Source: Eutreptiella sp. 'Long Island Sound 2002'
Lineage: Eukaryota; Euglenozoa; Euglenophyceae; Eutreptiales; Eutreptiaceae
Assembly (NCBI GenBank): GCA_964036045.1
Contig: OZ038401.1
Coordinates: 33,284,397-33,348,396, forward strand
Direction: 5' to 3'
Length of the DNA stretch: 64,000 bases
The translations under genes and the position numbers were made by a program. Below, piece after piece: positions 22,431-32,103 of this stretch. The notes beneath the pieces were generated by a model. That model did not search any database. It was not told the DNA's origin and worked only from the letters and a program-made list of their open reading frames with translations. The first letter of the stretch is position 1, and every line of letters begins with the position of its first letter.

Positions 22431-23402
22431 GTGACAGCAGCACGCCAAGCAAAAATATCGGAACATGCATGCACTCTCTTAGAGCTTCAGCAGAACCTCC
22501 TCCCCAAGCATCTGATACAACAGGACAACAAGACTAGCCATTCATTCGTGCAAGTTATGGATAACCATTATTTTGTTCTTGTTGGCTTCACAATTCTTGC
22601 TGCTAATCCCTTTTTTGCAAGTGTGATTTGGATGAACTGTGTGGACATTGTTGTCAGCAGCCCGCTCTGCCACTGGGGGGGGGGGTTTGATGCAACGCCG
22701 GATCTTCTGTTGGACAGAGCAGCTGGCACCACGTCCCTGCTATCTGAAAAATTGCGTACCCGTTTCTCGGAGCAATGTAACAAAGTGCATCTTACACCCA
22801 TGCAGCGCCGTATTAAGCTTCGTAAGCGGGTACGGCAGCACGCTTCGTACATGTATGCAGCCGGGCGACAGATGTTGTTGCCGGGCGTCCGTGATGAAAT
22901 ATTGGCATGGGCAGGTCTGCAGGATTCCAAGTTTATTGATGCCTTTTCGAGCAGGCAAACAGCACTGTTTCCAAAGTATTGGGATGTTAAGGCCGATGCC
23001 CTGACTCAGGATTGGTCATACGGTTCTCAGGACAAGGGGGACCACACTGATTATTTTTTATGGATCCACTGCCCGCATTTTTTACTGCAGCAGACTGTCG
23101 ATAAAATTTTGCTAGACCAGTCCAGGGGCATTATGTTGCTCCCTGTGCAGAAGGACCAGTCCTGGTTCTGGCAGATGGGGGAGGCGGCAGTGGACTGGTG
23201 GGACTTGGATCCCACCATCCCAATATATTGTGATGACAGTGGCATTGTATATAAGCAGCCGGCCAAGTGGACGACTAGGGTCGTCCTGTTTGACGCTATG
23301 GGCCTGCGTGATGCTAAATCCCAGGACAAACACTGGGAGGATGATTCTGGCCCAGTAGGCGAAGGCGAACACAGACACTTGGTGTGTGCCCAGGCATGTT
23401 GA
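22431..23402 (+). pseudogene. Retroelement pol C-terminal fragment (DIRS/Ty3-like)
   Basis: An open frame of 323 codons with no credible start; recognisable similarity begins near 22800. It contains the run typical of the region after RNase H in DIRS- and Ty3-like pol proteins: D-A-F-S-S-R, then a K-Y-W-D-V block, D-A-L-T-Q-D-W-S, a hydrophobic P-H-F-L-L block, V-D-K-I-L-x-D-Q and I-M-L-L-P-V-Q-K-D-Q-S-W-F. It ends at TGA (23400-23402), but the same frame continues open beyond. Reverse transcriptase motifs are not present upstream, so it is 5'-truncated. The best partner is the RNase H fragment at 47897, which lacks this downstream part. Assignment rests on remembered family patterns. Confidence 0.5.
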
Positions 23403-23462
23403 CAATGTGAGCAGTGTTCGCAGGCTGGTCTGGAGCAGGTCTCTGGGGAGGATAACTCAGAC

Positions 23463-23920
23463 TTGCCTGAGTTGAGCAGTGGCACCTCAGATGAAGAGGG
23501 TTCTCATGCAGCTCTGCCCAGCAGGGGCAGGAAATACAGGCGTTTTGCTCGCAAAGGGAAGGGAGAGTTACTGAGGGGAGTGCAGAATATTAAGGCTGCG
23601 TGCCTTTCTGTTTTGCATCCTGAATCTCCTGATTTTTTTCAGTTGGAAGAGAGGTCGCTGCGATCAGTTGTTGAATCTATTATGCAAGACCCAAGGTGTG
23701 CTGATTATCGGGAGCGCCTGATGGAACGCTTTAAAAATATTTTCGAGTTTCCAGACAACACTTTGGATGTAGATCCCTCGCTCAGAGGTAGCCCAGAGGA
23801 CTCCATAGCAGTCATACACCTGAAACAGGGTGCAGAGGGTGTGGATGAATGCAGTGCTCAGATGTACCCGGCAGAACTTCTGATGGTGTACCCGGAGACG
23901 TACCCGGGATGTACTGCAGG
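23463..23920 (+). pseudogene. In-frame continuation of the pol fragment, function unknown
   Basis: Same frame as the 22431 ORF, separated only by TGA at 23400-23402. It encodes an acidic Ser/Glu stretch, a basic R-G-R-K-Y-R-R-F-A-R-K block and a helical charged region. Similarity to coding sequence fades near 23920, where purine-rich aaaatgg repeats begin. It may be a downstream domain of the same polyprotein or the next gag-like frame. I do not recognise the fold. Confidence 0.35.
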
Positions 23921-26900
23921 GAAAATGAGGAAAATGGAAAAAATGGGGGGAAATGGAGGCAAATGGGTATGCAACCCGGCCCTGGCGCCCATGCATGGTG
24001 TGGGCAGGTACCCAGGGAGCCTTTTATCATGGGGGTGTCATCCCCTACCGAGGACTCATTGTCGCCGACACACAAGCAAAGCAACAACACTACACCTTTC
24101 ATATCACACAAACTAGGATGCATGCTAGTGTCTGCCTAACACTCGTTGCATACACGCCACTAGTGTTTGCAGGCAAGCACTCATTATGCAAATGCCTTTC
24201 ACCTCTCCACCTTTCGCACTGCTACAGAAAGGCAACCGGTTGTCTATGGTCACATGTTCCTCATGGTTTGATTGGTTTGATAAGATTCTGTACAAGTAGC
24301 CTGCGCTTTGTCTGTGTTGGGTTTGCTTGGTGTGATTTTCGTGCATGTCTTGGGGGGAATCAACTTTTGGGTCTAGAGCTCGCGGCTACTACTGCCTGAA
24401 TCCGTGTGTGTGTATGTGTGTGTCACCCTAGTAAGGGGGGACGGGTTTCACCATTTTTACCAGGTCTCCCGGTTGAGCCTGTATGGCCACACTGGCGTCC
24501 TTGGGTCGGGTTGCTCCCCATTGGTGAGGCCCACGGTGCGGTTGGGGAAAAGACCCCACGAATCCTTCCTTGGATGCATAGAGGTTGATTACGCTCCAAC
24601 ACGGACCCTAGAGTCACGGTTGAACCACAAATTTGGGCATGGTTATGGAGGTGGCTGGCTTTCAGGGTCGTCATGGGAAAGTTAATGTAATAATGGGCGC
24701 CGTGTGTGCAGTGTGCAAAAATGCCCCCACAAGTTGTCAAGCTAGCCCCCCCTTTTGTTTTGTAACATTACACCACAATTGGTGGTCAAGGCCTTAGTAG
24801 TGTGTCGGTGGGGCTCTTTGTCTAGATGGCCTACCATTGCGCATTAAGTAGCCGACATCTAGCAACCTCTAGGAATGAATATAACATCGAGAAGCCAATG
24901 TGAATTAACAGCAAGCATCCACAACTTACAAAAAAAGCTGTACTCATCCACAACCATCCAAAAAGTAATAGCGACCATGCAAGGGCCTCCAAGGATTGAT
25001 TGTGGGCATCTAGAAGCTACTAGTCACCGACAACCTACATGTGCAGCAGGCATCCACAAGCCACTAGGAGTAAGCAATAGTCTCCACGACTATCCTGCAA
25101 CTACTCCATTCAAGCCCCCACCCCCCTCCCCCCTAGAATCCTCCCCCCCTTCTAACCCGTCTAAAAGGCAGAGTGTGTTGATCACCCCCCCAAAAAAAAA
25201 CCCGCGCCTATGGCGCCAAAAGAGTACCAACCATGATGGCCTCTGTGTGGCGAGTCTCTATTGTCACTTAAGCGCTCCATTTGGTTTGTGTTTGATTGCC
25301 TTGAGCCTCTGCCTTGTTGGTGGATGGCGGTTTTGGGTGGCTGGATATTCTTTAATAACCATTTCCTATCAAAGGGGGGTGGAATTGGACAACAAAACCA
25401 AAACTCCAAAAGTGGTCCAAGCGGTCTCCCATTTAAGTACTCATGGAACATTTGTGGCTTAACTCCTGAAATTGGCCATGGTCATGGGCTGTCCCGTTTC
25501 TAACATATGAGGGTGGAGGGACGCATATGGTCCAAAACTGTTTTTGAAAAAAAAATTCATTTCGTTGCCCCCCCCCCCCCCCCCACCTGCGGAGTATCTA
25601 CCCGGCTATCCAATAGTGGAGGATTTCCTCCTCAAAAGGCGAACATATACATACACCCCAAAGTACCAATTAACAGACTCGTCAGCCTTTATGGCCACCC
25701 CCCAGCCCCAAGAACCCCCCATCCCTGGAGCAGCACCCCCTCAAAATAGCCCTCTCTCCCCCAAAGGGCATCTGGCCCACTTCTATTGGGGGTATGGTTA
25801 TGGGTATAGGTTGAATCCTTTTTGCCAAGCTTCCTCCATGTTGGGCCATGCCACCATGCATGCTTCGAGGATCTTGGTTGCCTTTTCAGCTCCTTGAGGC
25901 CTATGGGGTGGTGTCACTACCACTTTCACGATAAAAAAGTGAAACAACCATACTATTGGGCCTAATCCTAACCATGTTAACCATGTTGCTTCACAATGGC
26001 CGGTTGGACTGGTCGGGTCTATGTTACATGACCACCAGGATAGATGCCATGCACATGCAGGGTGAAGATAGGGCGGTCCTCGAGGACTGTTCCCAATGTA
26101 GATCCTCACGCAGTGAGGCTTGGACCTTGTCCAAGCACTTCTGAGCCATAGGCTAAGGGTCGCAAGCCCCCTCTGAGAAGGGTCCCTTGCTACCCCCTTA
26201 GACTTGGAGGATTGACCAAACAGGGTGGGCCACTGGCCACATTCTCCTCTGGCGGGCATGCACGTTATCCAAGCCAATTGGAACACTCAAGAGGGTCAAC
26301 CCAACAAGTCCACAAGACCCTTTGTGACAATGGAAACCATGGACAATCTCATCAGGCTGTCCCTCTCATACATGGTCACCATTGAGTGGGTTGAGACACT
26401 GGGTGCCTGGCCAATTGGTACACCAAAAGGAACACCAAACCATTTGAGACCCCTCCCATCTGTGTTAAAGCCAGGCTCACCTGGAGACCCCTACCTGGTG
26501 ACTAGCAACCCCTACCTGGTGACTGGCAACCCCTACTTCTTCCGCTTGGAACCAAGGACATGCAGCTTTGAAGCAACTGCGAGAGCCATGACCACCACGG
26601 TGGGGGTGGACTGCGATGGGCACATGCACGACAGCCACGCCATGCACCCTCCGCAGGCCCATGCCCACTTGCTAAGTGTACTCACAGACAGGAGGGTGTG
26701 CCTGCGAACAGTCACGAATGCCCATCCCAGGCCCTGGTGACGTCAGGGCCGCTCAGGGGGAACCGCTGGCTATACCCACCTGCCTGCGGACCAACAGAGG
26801 GCTGGGACGAGGCCCAGCAGATGGCACAGATCTCGCAAAGCGCAGGAGGTCGAGCTTGGGGCGCTGATGGGGCGATTGGCGGAAGGGGGTTGTAGTTGTG

Positions 26901-27235
26901 GCCGCGGCCAGCACTGAGCGACACAATGGCCTGTCCGTCATCTGGAATGGGAACGTCAGGTGGCCCTGATCGTAACCTATTTGACCCACTCACAATCCAT
27001 CCAGGGGGTTGTGCAAGGCCACATTGCTTCAAGTGTAGTTTGATTCTTTGGTTGCTTTAAGTACAACAAATCCTCTGCATGTTTTGTGTTGGGGCCCTGC
27101 TGTTTGGAGGTGGTGGGTGGTTTTAGAGGGTTTTGTATTTGGTGGGCTTTACCAAGTATGCCCGTAGTGTCATTGCACTGCACACACAATGCAACACCAT
27201 TCCTTGTGTCTTGCTTTCCATGCACACCATTTTTC
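23921..27235. other. Long gene-poor stretch
   Basis: Only simple-sequence and low-complexity features are seen: AAATGG-type repeats near 23930-23970, a GT-rich tract near 24403-24422, C-rich stretches near 25110-25200 and a 17-C run at 25568-25584. A direct repeat of acccctacctggtgac lies near 26487-26525. No domain was recognised in any frame. Confidence 0.4.
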
Positions 27236-27375
27236 ATATGTGTCCAGTGCTCAGGTGCAGCAACTTTGTATCCGGTCCGGTGTGCACAATCCTGTGTCCA
27301 GTGCTCAGATGGGGGACCCTTGTATCCGATGTGCACAACCCAGAGTCGGGTACTCCGGTCCTTTGTATCTGATAC
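27236..27375 (+). repeat. Short tandem repeat, about 60-bp period
   Basis: Two to three diverged units share tgtgtccagtgctcag, cttgtatccg and gtgtgcacaa blocks. The array lies directly upstream of the GC-rich exon candidate at 27496. Confidence 0.6.
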
Positions 27376-27495
27376 AGCTTCGCCTCTTCCGACCCCTTCT
27401 CCCTGGAGCCGGCCTGGACTGTTGAGGGCTGCTGTGCTGCAGCATTTCGATGGCAGGCAGGGCGCAAATCCAAGCCTCGGCCCTTCTTTCCGCAG

Positions 27496-27748
27496 GGTTT
27501 GTTCCTGCCAGGCATTGCGGGGTCTCCACCACCCGCCCTCTCATGCCAGCGCCGACGATGCTCACCCGCCGGCCCGCACGAAAGCACGGGCACACCAACA
27601 CGTCCTCGTCTTTGTACGGCTCTTTTTACTACGACAAGACGCTGTTCACGACGCGGCTGCCAGAGCCGCGCGGCGGGCGTGCCCCGCTTCACCTCCCGAA
27701 AAGGCCCTACGGTGGCTCACCGCACGTCAGTGTTCTTGGCAAGTCAAG
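27496..27748 (+). CDS. Probable exon of an unidentified host gene
   Basis: The segment lies between an acceptor-like ttctttccgcag and a donor-like tcaag/gtccc. In the open frame nearly all codons end in G or C. The encoded protein is basic and rich in Arg, Pro, Thr and Tyr, and includes an internal Met at 27543. Key residues include Y-G-S-F-Y-Y-D-K-T-L-F-T-T-R-L-P. The strong third-position bias against an AT-richer surrounding suggests real coding sequence, but I do not recognise the protein. It is on the same strand as the repeat-protein exon at 30806 and might belong to the same gene. That is inference only. Confidence 0.4.
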
Positions 27749-28821
27749 GTCCCAATGGCGAATGCCACCTGATCCCTCAAGTATGTGCCATCACCCCAGA
27801 CACTCAACCACTATCGATGGGACACCCACCGCAGTCGGGTAACCGCCAACCGCCGTTGGTTGACGATCAAACGAAACGGGCCGTCATTGCCACTGCCGCT
27901 TTCGGTCAACTGCCATCTACCAGCGGTCCTTCGTGGCAACAAACACCGCTGTGATGCCGGATGGTCAGCAATGGTCGGTTGTGGGCAGTTTTGCTGCACG
28001 CTGTTGGTGTCGGTTCCCCAACAGGCGGTGTTTCTGCCCGTGTCCATGAAGAACCCGGATTGTTTTTTTTTCCATTGTGAGAAGGGCCGCCCGCAGCCAC
28101 CTGCCCCTGACCTTTTGTCAGGTCCACGGACAAGTGTGGGGTCTGCAAAGCACCTGACCACCACCTGCACCAACCACGCACAGCCTACCATCACATACCC
28201 CTCACTAGCGCGGAGATTCCGGTCGGTCGGGAGTTTCGAGGGGGCACGCATCGCGCATGCGCGCGCTGCGCACCCATTTGCCTGCCAGGCTGGACTTGTG
28301 GGACAAAGCGGTGATGTGGCCATCCACTACCAGTCAGATGGTCGCATGTGATATTACATCGTTCTGCTTTGTAAAGGGCTCTGAAGGGCGATTCGACGGC
28401 AGTTTGGGTGGGCGTTTTGAAGGTTGTCGATTCGCCGGCTTTCTGGGGCAGGCGCAGCATGCGTGCAGTGCAAAGATTGCCCCTGTGAACTCTGCACCCA
28501 TGGCCCCAGATTTGGGTGCTCGACCGGCGCTGGAGCTAGACCCACTTTAACGGGTCAGGGGCATTAGGCAATGGCACGTGAGCATGAGCGGCCAGGTAGA
28601 GGCTGGTGGGTGCGAAGTGGTGAGGGGTATTTCGGGGTTCACCGTCCCAGGACCACTCGCCGATACGCGAGCGCAGGAGTGGGCATGTTTTCCATCATCC
28701 GGGTCAATCAACCCTCGTCCTTGGGGACCAGTATGTATGTGCACCCCCCTCGAGAGTACATGATCACCTGACATGCATTGTCTTGGCAACAATCAGTCAG
28801 CCCTCTCATTGGTGCAGCTGC
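27749..28821. other. No recognised gene
   Basis: GC-rich sequence with overlapping frames on both strands and no domain that I can name. Confidence 0.35.
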
Positions 28822-28933
28822 CGCACTGCATCTACACTAGAACGGGTCAGTGATGTCATTTTGGGCTTCATCAACTTGGTTGCAACTGCCTAACACCGGC
28901 GGCCAACCGCAATTTTAGGTACGGCAGGGGTCC
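28822..28933. repeat. Inverted repeat arm (partner at 31841-31951)
   Basis: A 112-bp block is present in inverted orientation at 31841-31951, about 86 percent identical by eye. Shared blocks include cgcactgcatcta, ctagaacgggtcag and attttgggctt. The two arms bracket 2.9 kb that includes transposon copy A and the repeat-protein exon. Confidence 0.75.
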
Positions 28934-29495
28934 AGAAGAGGGCTACCCACACGTCACACTTAGAGAAGATGAATATTAGAGTCAGAATTACTGCTCACAA
29001 CTCAGCGGCAGGTAGCGCTCACATTCGTGCTGAGTTTGGAGCCTGGATCATGACCCGGCGGCGAGACCACTCTATGGGGGAGCGTTAGCGCGCTGGGTGC
29101 ACGCTAGGCATCTTTTTTGACCCGTGTCCCACCGGTGACCTTTTAGGGGGTGCACGGAGGGGGTGCACTTAGCCCAGTGCACCTATTTGGGCGTCTGCCC
29201 GTACTAGAGACCCATACTTTGAGATACCAGGGGCATCATTGTTACCCCTAGCGTAGGTTTTGAGATCTGATTTTGTCCCCTTTGTTGGGGACCCCCGGGA
29301 ATGCGGGGGTGACACAGCATTTCCGCCCTCTTTTGGGCCCCCGAGAAGGCAGGGGTGAGGTAGCCACTTCTGATTTTGTCCCCATTTGTTTGGGGATCCC
29401 CGAGAATGCAGGGGTGACGTAAGCATTTCTGCCCTCTTTTGGGCCCCTGAGAAGGCAGGGGTGAGGCAGCCAATTCTGATTTTGTCCCCCTTTGT

Positions 29496-29621
29496 TTCAT
29501 TGGAATAAAGAAAAGCACTTTGACAGCCCACCAACAATCTTACAATGATGTGCACAGGTGGTATAGGGCACGCATTGAGCAGCTGTTTGCTCGGTTGTCG
29601 AATTGGGGTTTGGTTAGTTAG
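29496..29621 (+). pseudogene. Transposase C-terminal catalytic fragment (DDE_Tnp_4 type)
   Basis: The frame reads F-I-G, then H-Q-Q-S-Y-N-D-V-H-R-W-Y-R-A-R-I-E-Q-L-F-A-R-L, ending at TAG 29619-29621. The pattern Y-N-x-x-H-x-x-x-R-x-x-I-E-x-L-F is the signature around the third catalytic acid (Glu at 29577-29579) of DDE_Tnp_4 (PIF/Harbinger) transposases. Upstream catalytic motifs are replaced by internal repeats. A splice-acceptor-like ttttgcatttgcag ends at 29702, so the original gene may have continued over an intron into the zinc-finger exon. The frames do not join neatly with any donor I found. Confidence 0.65.
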
Positions 29622-29781
29622 GAACATCTGGCGTGGCGGCCCCAATGAGTTGCACCAGCCACTCCATATTTTGTTGCATTTTACCCAATTTTGCATTTGC
29701 AGGCAAGTCCGTCACCCCCTTTATGGACCATGGGACCATGTCCCGCCTCATGTTTGGACTGACCAAAGCAACTTGGCCGCC

Positions 29782-30048
29782 ATGCAAGATGAGGCAGAGG
29801 ATGAGGCAGAAGTGTGTGTGTTGTGTTGTCAGAAGCGCTCCACCGTGGCAGTTTGTGATGAGTGTAAGGAGCACTATTGTACTCAATGTATTGACACCCA
29901 CACTTGTGGGACCAATGTTGTTTGTTCAGTACAAATGACAGTTGGAGTTGTTGAATTCACAGCTATCGCTTTATTATGCAACGTGCGTTGTAGGGAAGGT
30001 GTGCAGTGCAACGTGGTCTACTCGGGGGGCTTATCCATGAGAGGGTAA
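29782..30048 (+). CDS. B-box-like zinc-finger ORF in transposon copy A
   Basis: From the ATG at 29782, an acidic D-E-A-E-D-E-A-E leader precedes the cysteine-rich core C-V-L-C-C, V-C-D-E-C, Y-C-T-Q-C and H-T-C. The spacing C-x2-C-x8-C-x2-C-x4-C-x2-C-x3-H resembles a B-box finger, or the cysteine-rich tail of some DDE transposases. Copies B and C keep every Cys and His. Here a 5-base deletion removes the stop used in B and C, so the frame runs on to 30048. The ORF probably formed the C-terminus of the transposase. Any role beyond that is speculation. Confidence 0.6.
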   Translation: MQDEAEDEAEVCVLCCQKRSTVAVCDECKEHYCTQCIDTHTCGTNVVCSVQMTVGVVEFTAIALLCNVRCREGVQCNVVYSGGLSMRG

Positions 30049-30124
30049 ATCTGGGGCTGAAGTCGGGATAGTTAATAGAAAGGTAGCGCGCTGGGCGCGC
30101 GCCGGGCAAACATTCCTCCTATGT

Positions 30125-30300
30125 AGCCTGCTGCAGTCCGCCGGATGTACCCCGGTGCAGTCCCATTTGATGTGTACAGTCCCAGTCCATGTGCCCTGCT
30201 GCAGTCCCACTCCAATGAACCCTGCTCTAGCCCACTGTAGACTCACTCTATGTGCCCTGCCGCGGCCACACTCTATGTGCCCTGCAGTCCAACTGCATGT
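30125..30300 (+). repeat. Minisatellite of about 28-bp units (CTGCTGCAGTCCCACT)
   Basis: Five or six degenerate units each contain tgtgccctgc and cagtccca blocks. A single related unit (gctgctgcagtcccactccg) lies near 30722 in front of the repeat-protein exon. Confidence 0.65.
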
Positions 30301-30805
30301 GTCCTGCCCCGTCAAGATCTCAGAAATATACTTTGATTTGGCAGCCCCCTCGCCTTCTTTCTGTGCCTTGCTGCAACGAAGTTGTAATTGTGCACAGGAG
30401 GTCGCGTGTTGCTCACCCCCGTGGCCATTTGTCCCACCCCCGCGCCGCTCCGGGATGTGGCCATTTGTCTCCCCCCGGCTCACGCACACAAATGGAGCAC
30501 CTCAAACATCCAGACACCAGTCAACTTCACAAAACAATGCCAAAACACACTCAAAAACTGCAATAACTTTTGACCCCAGCGCCATCACAAAAATGCATTG
30601 CGCAAGGCACATTCGCAGAAATACATTTACTTGTGCCCTTTGGGCGTGCTCTCGGAGCACTACATTCAAATCGCGATCACACGCTCCATCGCGCAAACCT
30701 CCAACGTACCCCTGGTCTGTACGCTGCTGCAGTCCCACTCCGTGTGCGTTGCCTCAGTCCATCTCGGCGTTTGAACGTGTTGTGCGCCTGCCGTCTGTCT
30801 CACAG
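30301..30805. other. Probable intron upstream of the repeat-protein exon
   Basis: No domain recognised. The segment ends with the pyrimidine-rich acceptor ctgccgtctgtctcacag at 30788-30805. Confidence 0.4.
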
Positions 30806-31464
30806 AGCGCCCTGAGGTGGACTCCCTCGGCCTCGTGGACCGCCCCTCCGAGCTCACCAACTTCCAACTGCGGCACGGCCTGACGTCCTCCCCCACGACA
30901 CTGTCCCCCCATCCCCCCAACCACCAGCCCCTCGCATCGCCCCCCCGCCCGACCCCCTCCCTCGTGTCGTGGGGCGCCGAGCCCCCGCAGGTCGCCCCGC
31001 CCCACGTCACCCCCGCCCCGTTCGCCCGGGGCGGCATCGAGCCCGGGGCGCCGCCCCGGAACCCCCGGCCCCACGCGGGCGCGGCCACCAGGGGTCAGCT
31101 CGGGCAGGGCGTTGCGGGACCCGAGCCGCCGCAGCGGAACGTCAACCCCCACGCGGGTGCGGCCACGAAGGGGGAGCTGGGGCCCGGGCTGGTGGGGCCG
31201 GAGCCGCGGCTGGGAAACGTGAAGCCGCACGCGGGCGCGGCCACGAAGGGGGAGCTGGGGCCGGGGCTGGTGGGGCTGGACCCGGCGCCGGGCAACGCGC
31301 TGCCGCACGCCGGGCAGGCCACGAAGGGGGAGCTGCTGACTGGGCTGCACGCGCCGGAGCCCGCGTCGCGCAACGTGCACCCGCACGCCGGCAAGAAGAC
31401 GCGCAGCAGCGTCGTGCTGGGGCCCTGGCCCCCGGCGAACTGCCGGGACACGCAGTGCTGGTGA
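30806..31464 (+). CDS. Terminal exon of a repeat-containing protein
   Basis: This exon follows an acceptor (tctgtctcacag) and is open to TGA at 31462-31464. After an N-terminal leader and a Pro-rich linker, residues from about 31020 to 31400 form five tandem repeats of 20-25 residues. Each is built around N-x-x-P-H-A-G-x-A-T-K-G-E-L-G-x-G-L followed by G-P-E-P. The repeat is clean at the protein level while the DNA differs in synonymous positions, and GC at third positions is extreme. Both support real coding. Repeated P-H-A-G modules recall structural proteins of cilia or the cell surface, but I do not recognise the family. Upstream exons are not located; the exon at 27496 is a candidate. 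Confidence 0.6.
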
Positions 31465-31840
31465 CCGCGCGATGGGGTCTTCGAGAACGACCCCGGGGCC
31501 GTGTGGCAGACCTGGCGGTGGCCCGCGGGTAGTTCCTGTCCTTTGCGCTTTCTTCGTCCGCAGCCCGTCCCATTGCGGAATCCGACCTCTTTTGGCAGAT
31601 CCACTCACTTTCCAAGACGGCCCAAGGCCCAGCCCCGCTCAGAGCGCTCCTACACGGCCGCATGCCCCGCCTCAGCCCTTCGAGCACGCAGAAGTAGTGC
31701 GATGCCGCAGAATTGTGCGGTCGCGTGCGCTGCGTGGGCGCGTTGCTCGTGGCGCGCCTCCCGCCCTCCCCTCCCTGGCCTCCGCCTCCCACAGGCAGCG
31801 CACTAACCCTGTCCTCGTGTGTGTAGCCCTCTTTGCAATA

Positions 31841-31951
31841 GACCCCTGTCATACCTGAGGTTGCGGTCGGCCGCCAGTGTTGGGCAGTTGCAGCCAAGTT
31901 GACAAAGCCCAAAATAAGATCTCTGACCCGTTCTAGTATAGATGCAGTGCG
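31841..31951. repeat. Inverted repeat arm (partner at 28822-28933)
   Basis: Reverse complement of the 28822 block. It lies 380 bp beyond the stop of the repeat-protein exon. Confidence 0.75.
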
Positions 31952-31965
31952 TTCAGGAAGGGGGA

Positions 31966-32103
31966 GCTCAGGTGACGGGACTGCTGTTGCAACTGAAGGA
32001 TTTTGGCATCGAAGGCGCCAGAAGAAGTTTTTTTGAAGAAAAAAATTGCCCAAACATTTGTACATGTTTGAGTGGTGGTCGGTACGGTCCCCGTCACCTG
32101 AGC
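31966..32103. mobile_element. Small inverted-repeat element, possible MITE
   Basis: GCTCAGGTGACGGG at 31966-31979 is exactly repeated in inverse orientation at 32090-32103. The roughly 110 bp between has an AT-rich centre. No clear target duplication was found, so mobility is inferred. Confidence 0.45.

Larger units (their letters stand above)
29076..30119 (+). mobile_element. Harbinger-like TIR transposon, copy A
   Basis: The left end GGGGGAGCGTT starts at 29076 and the right end AACATTCCTCC stops at 30119; these are imperfect 11-bp inverted repeats. TAT flanks both sides (29073-29075 and 30120-30122), a 3-bp target duplication as expected for PIF/Harbinger elements. Behind the left end lie gcgcgctggg and a conserved 200-bp leader, then two rounds of a 100-bp internal repeat (gattttgtcccc, gggaccccc, ggcaggggtgaggtagcc). 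A transposase fragment at 29496 and a zinc-finger ORF at 29782 follow. The copy is non-autonomous because the first catalytic domain is missing. Related copies lie at 38661 and 48970, same strand. Confidence 0.8.

Noticed and set aside
30754-31608. 284-codon minus-strand ORF opposite the repeat-protein exon
   Set aside because: Its repeats mirror the plus-strand repeats. The plus frame has the splice acceptor, cleaner protein repeats and normal amino-acid use, while the minus frame is Arg/Gly/Val-rich.
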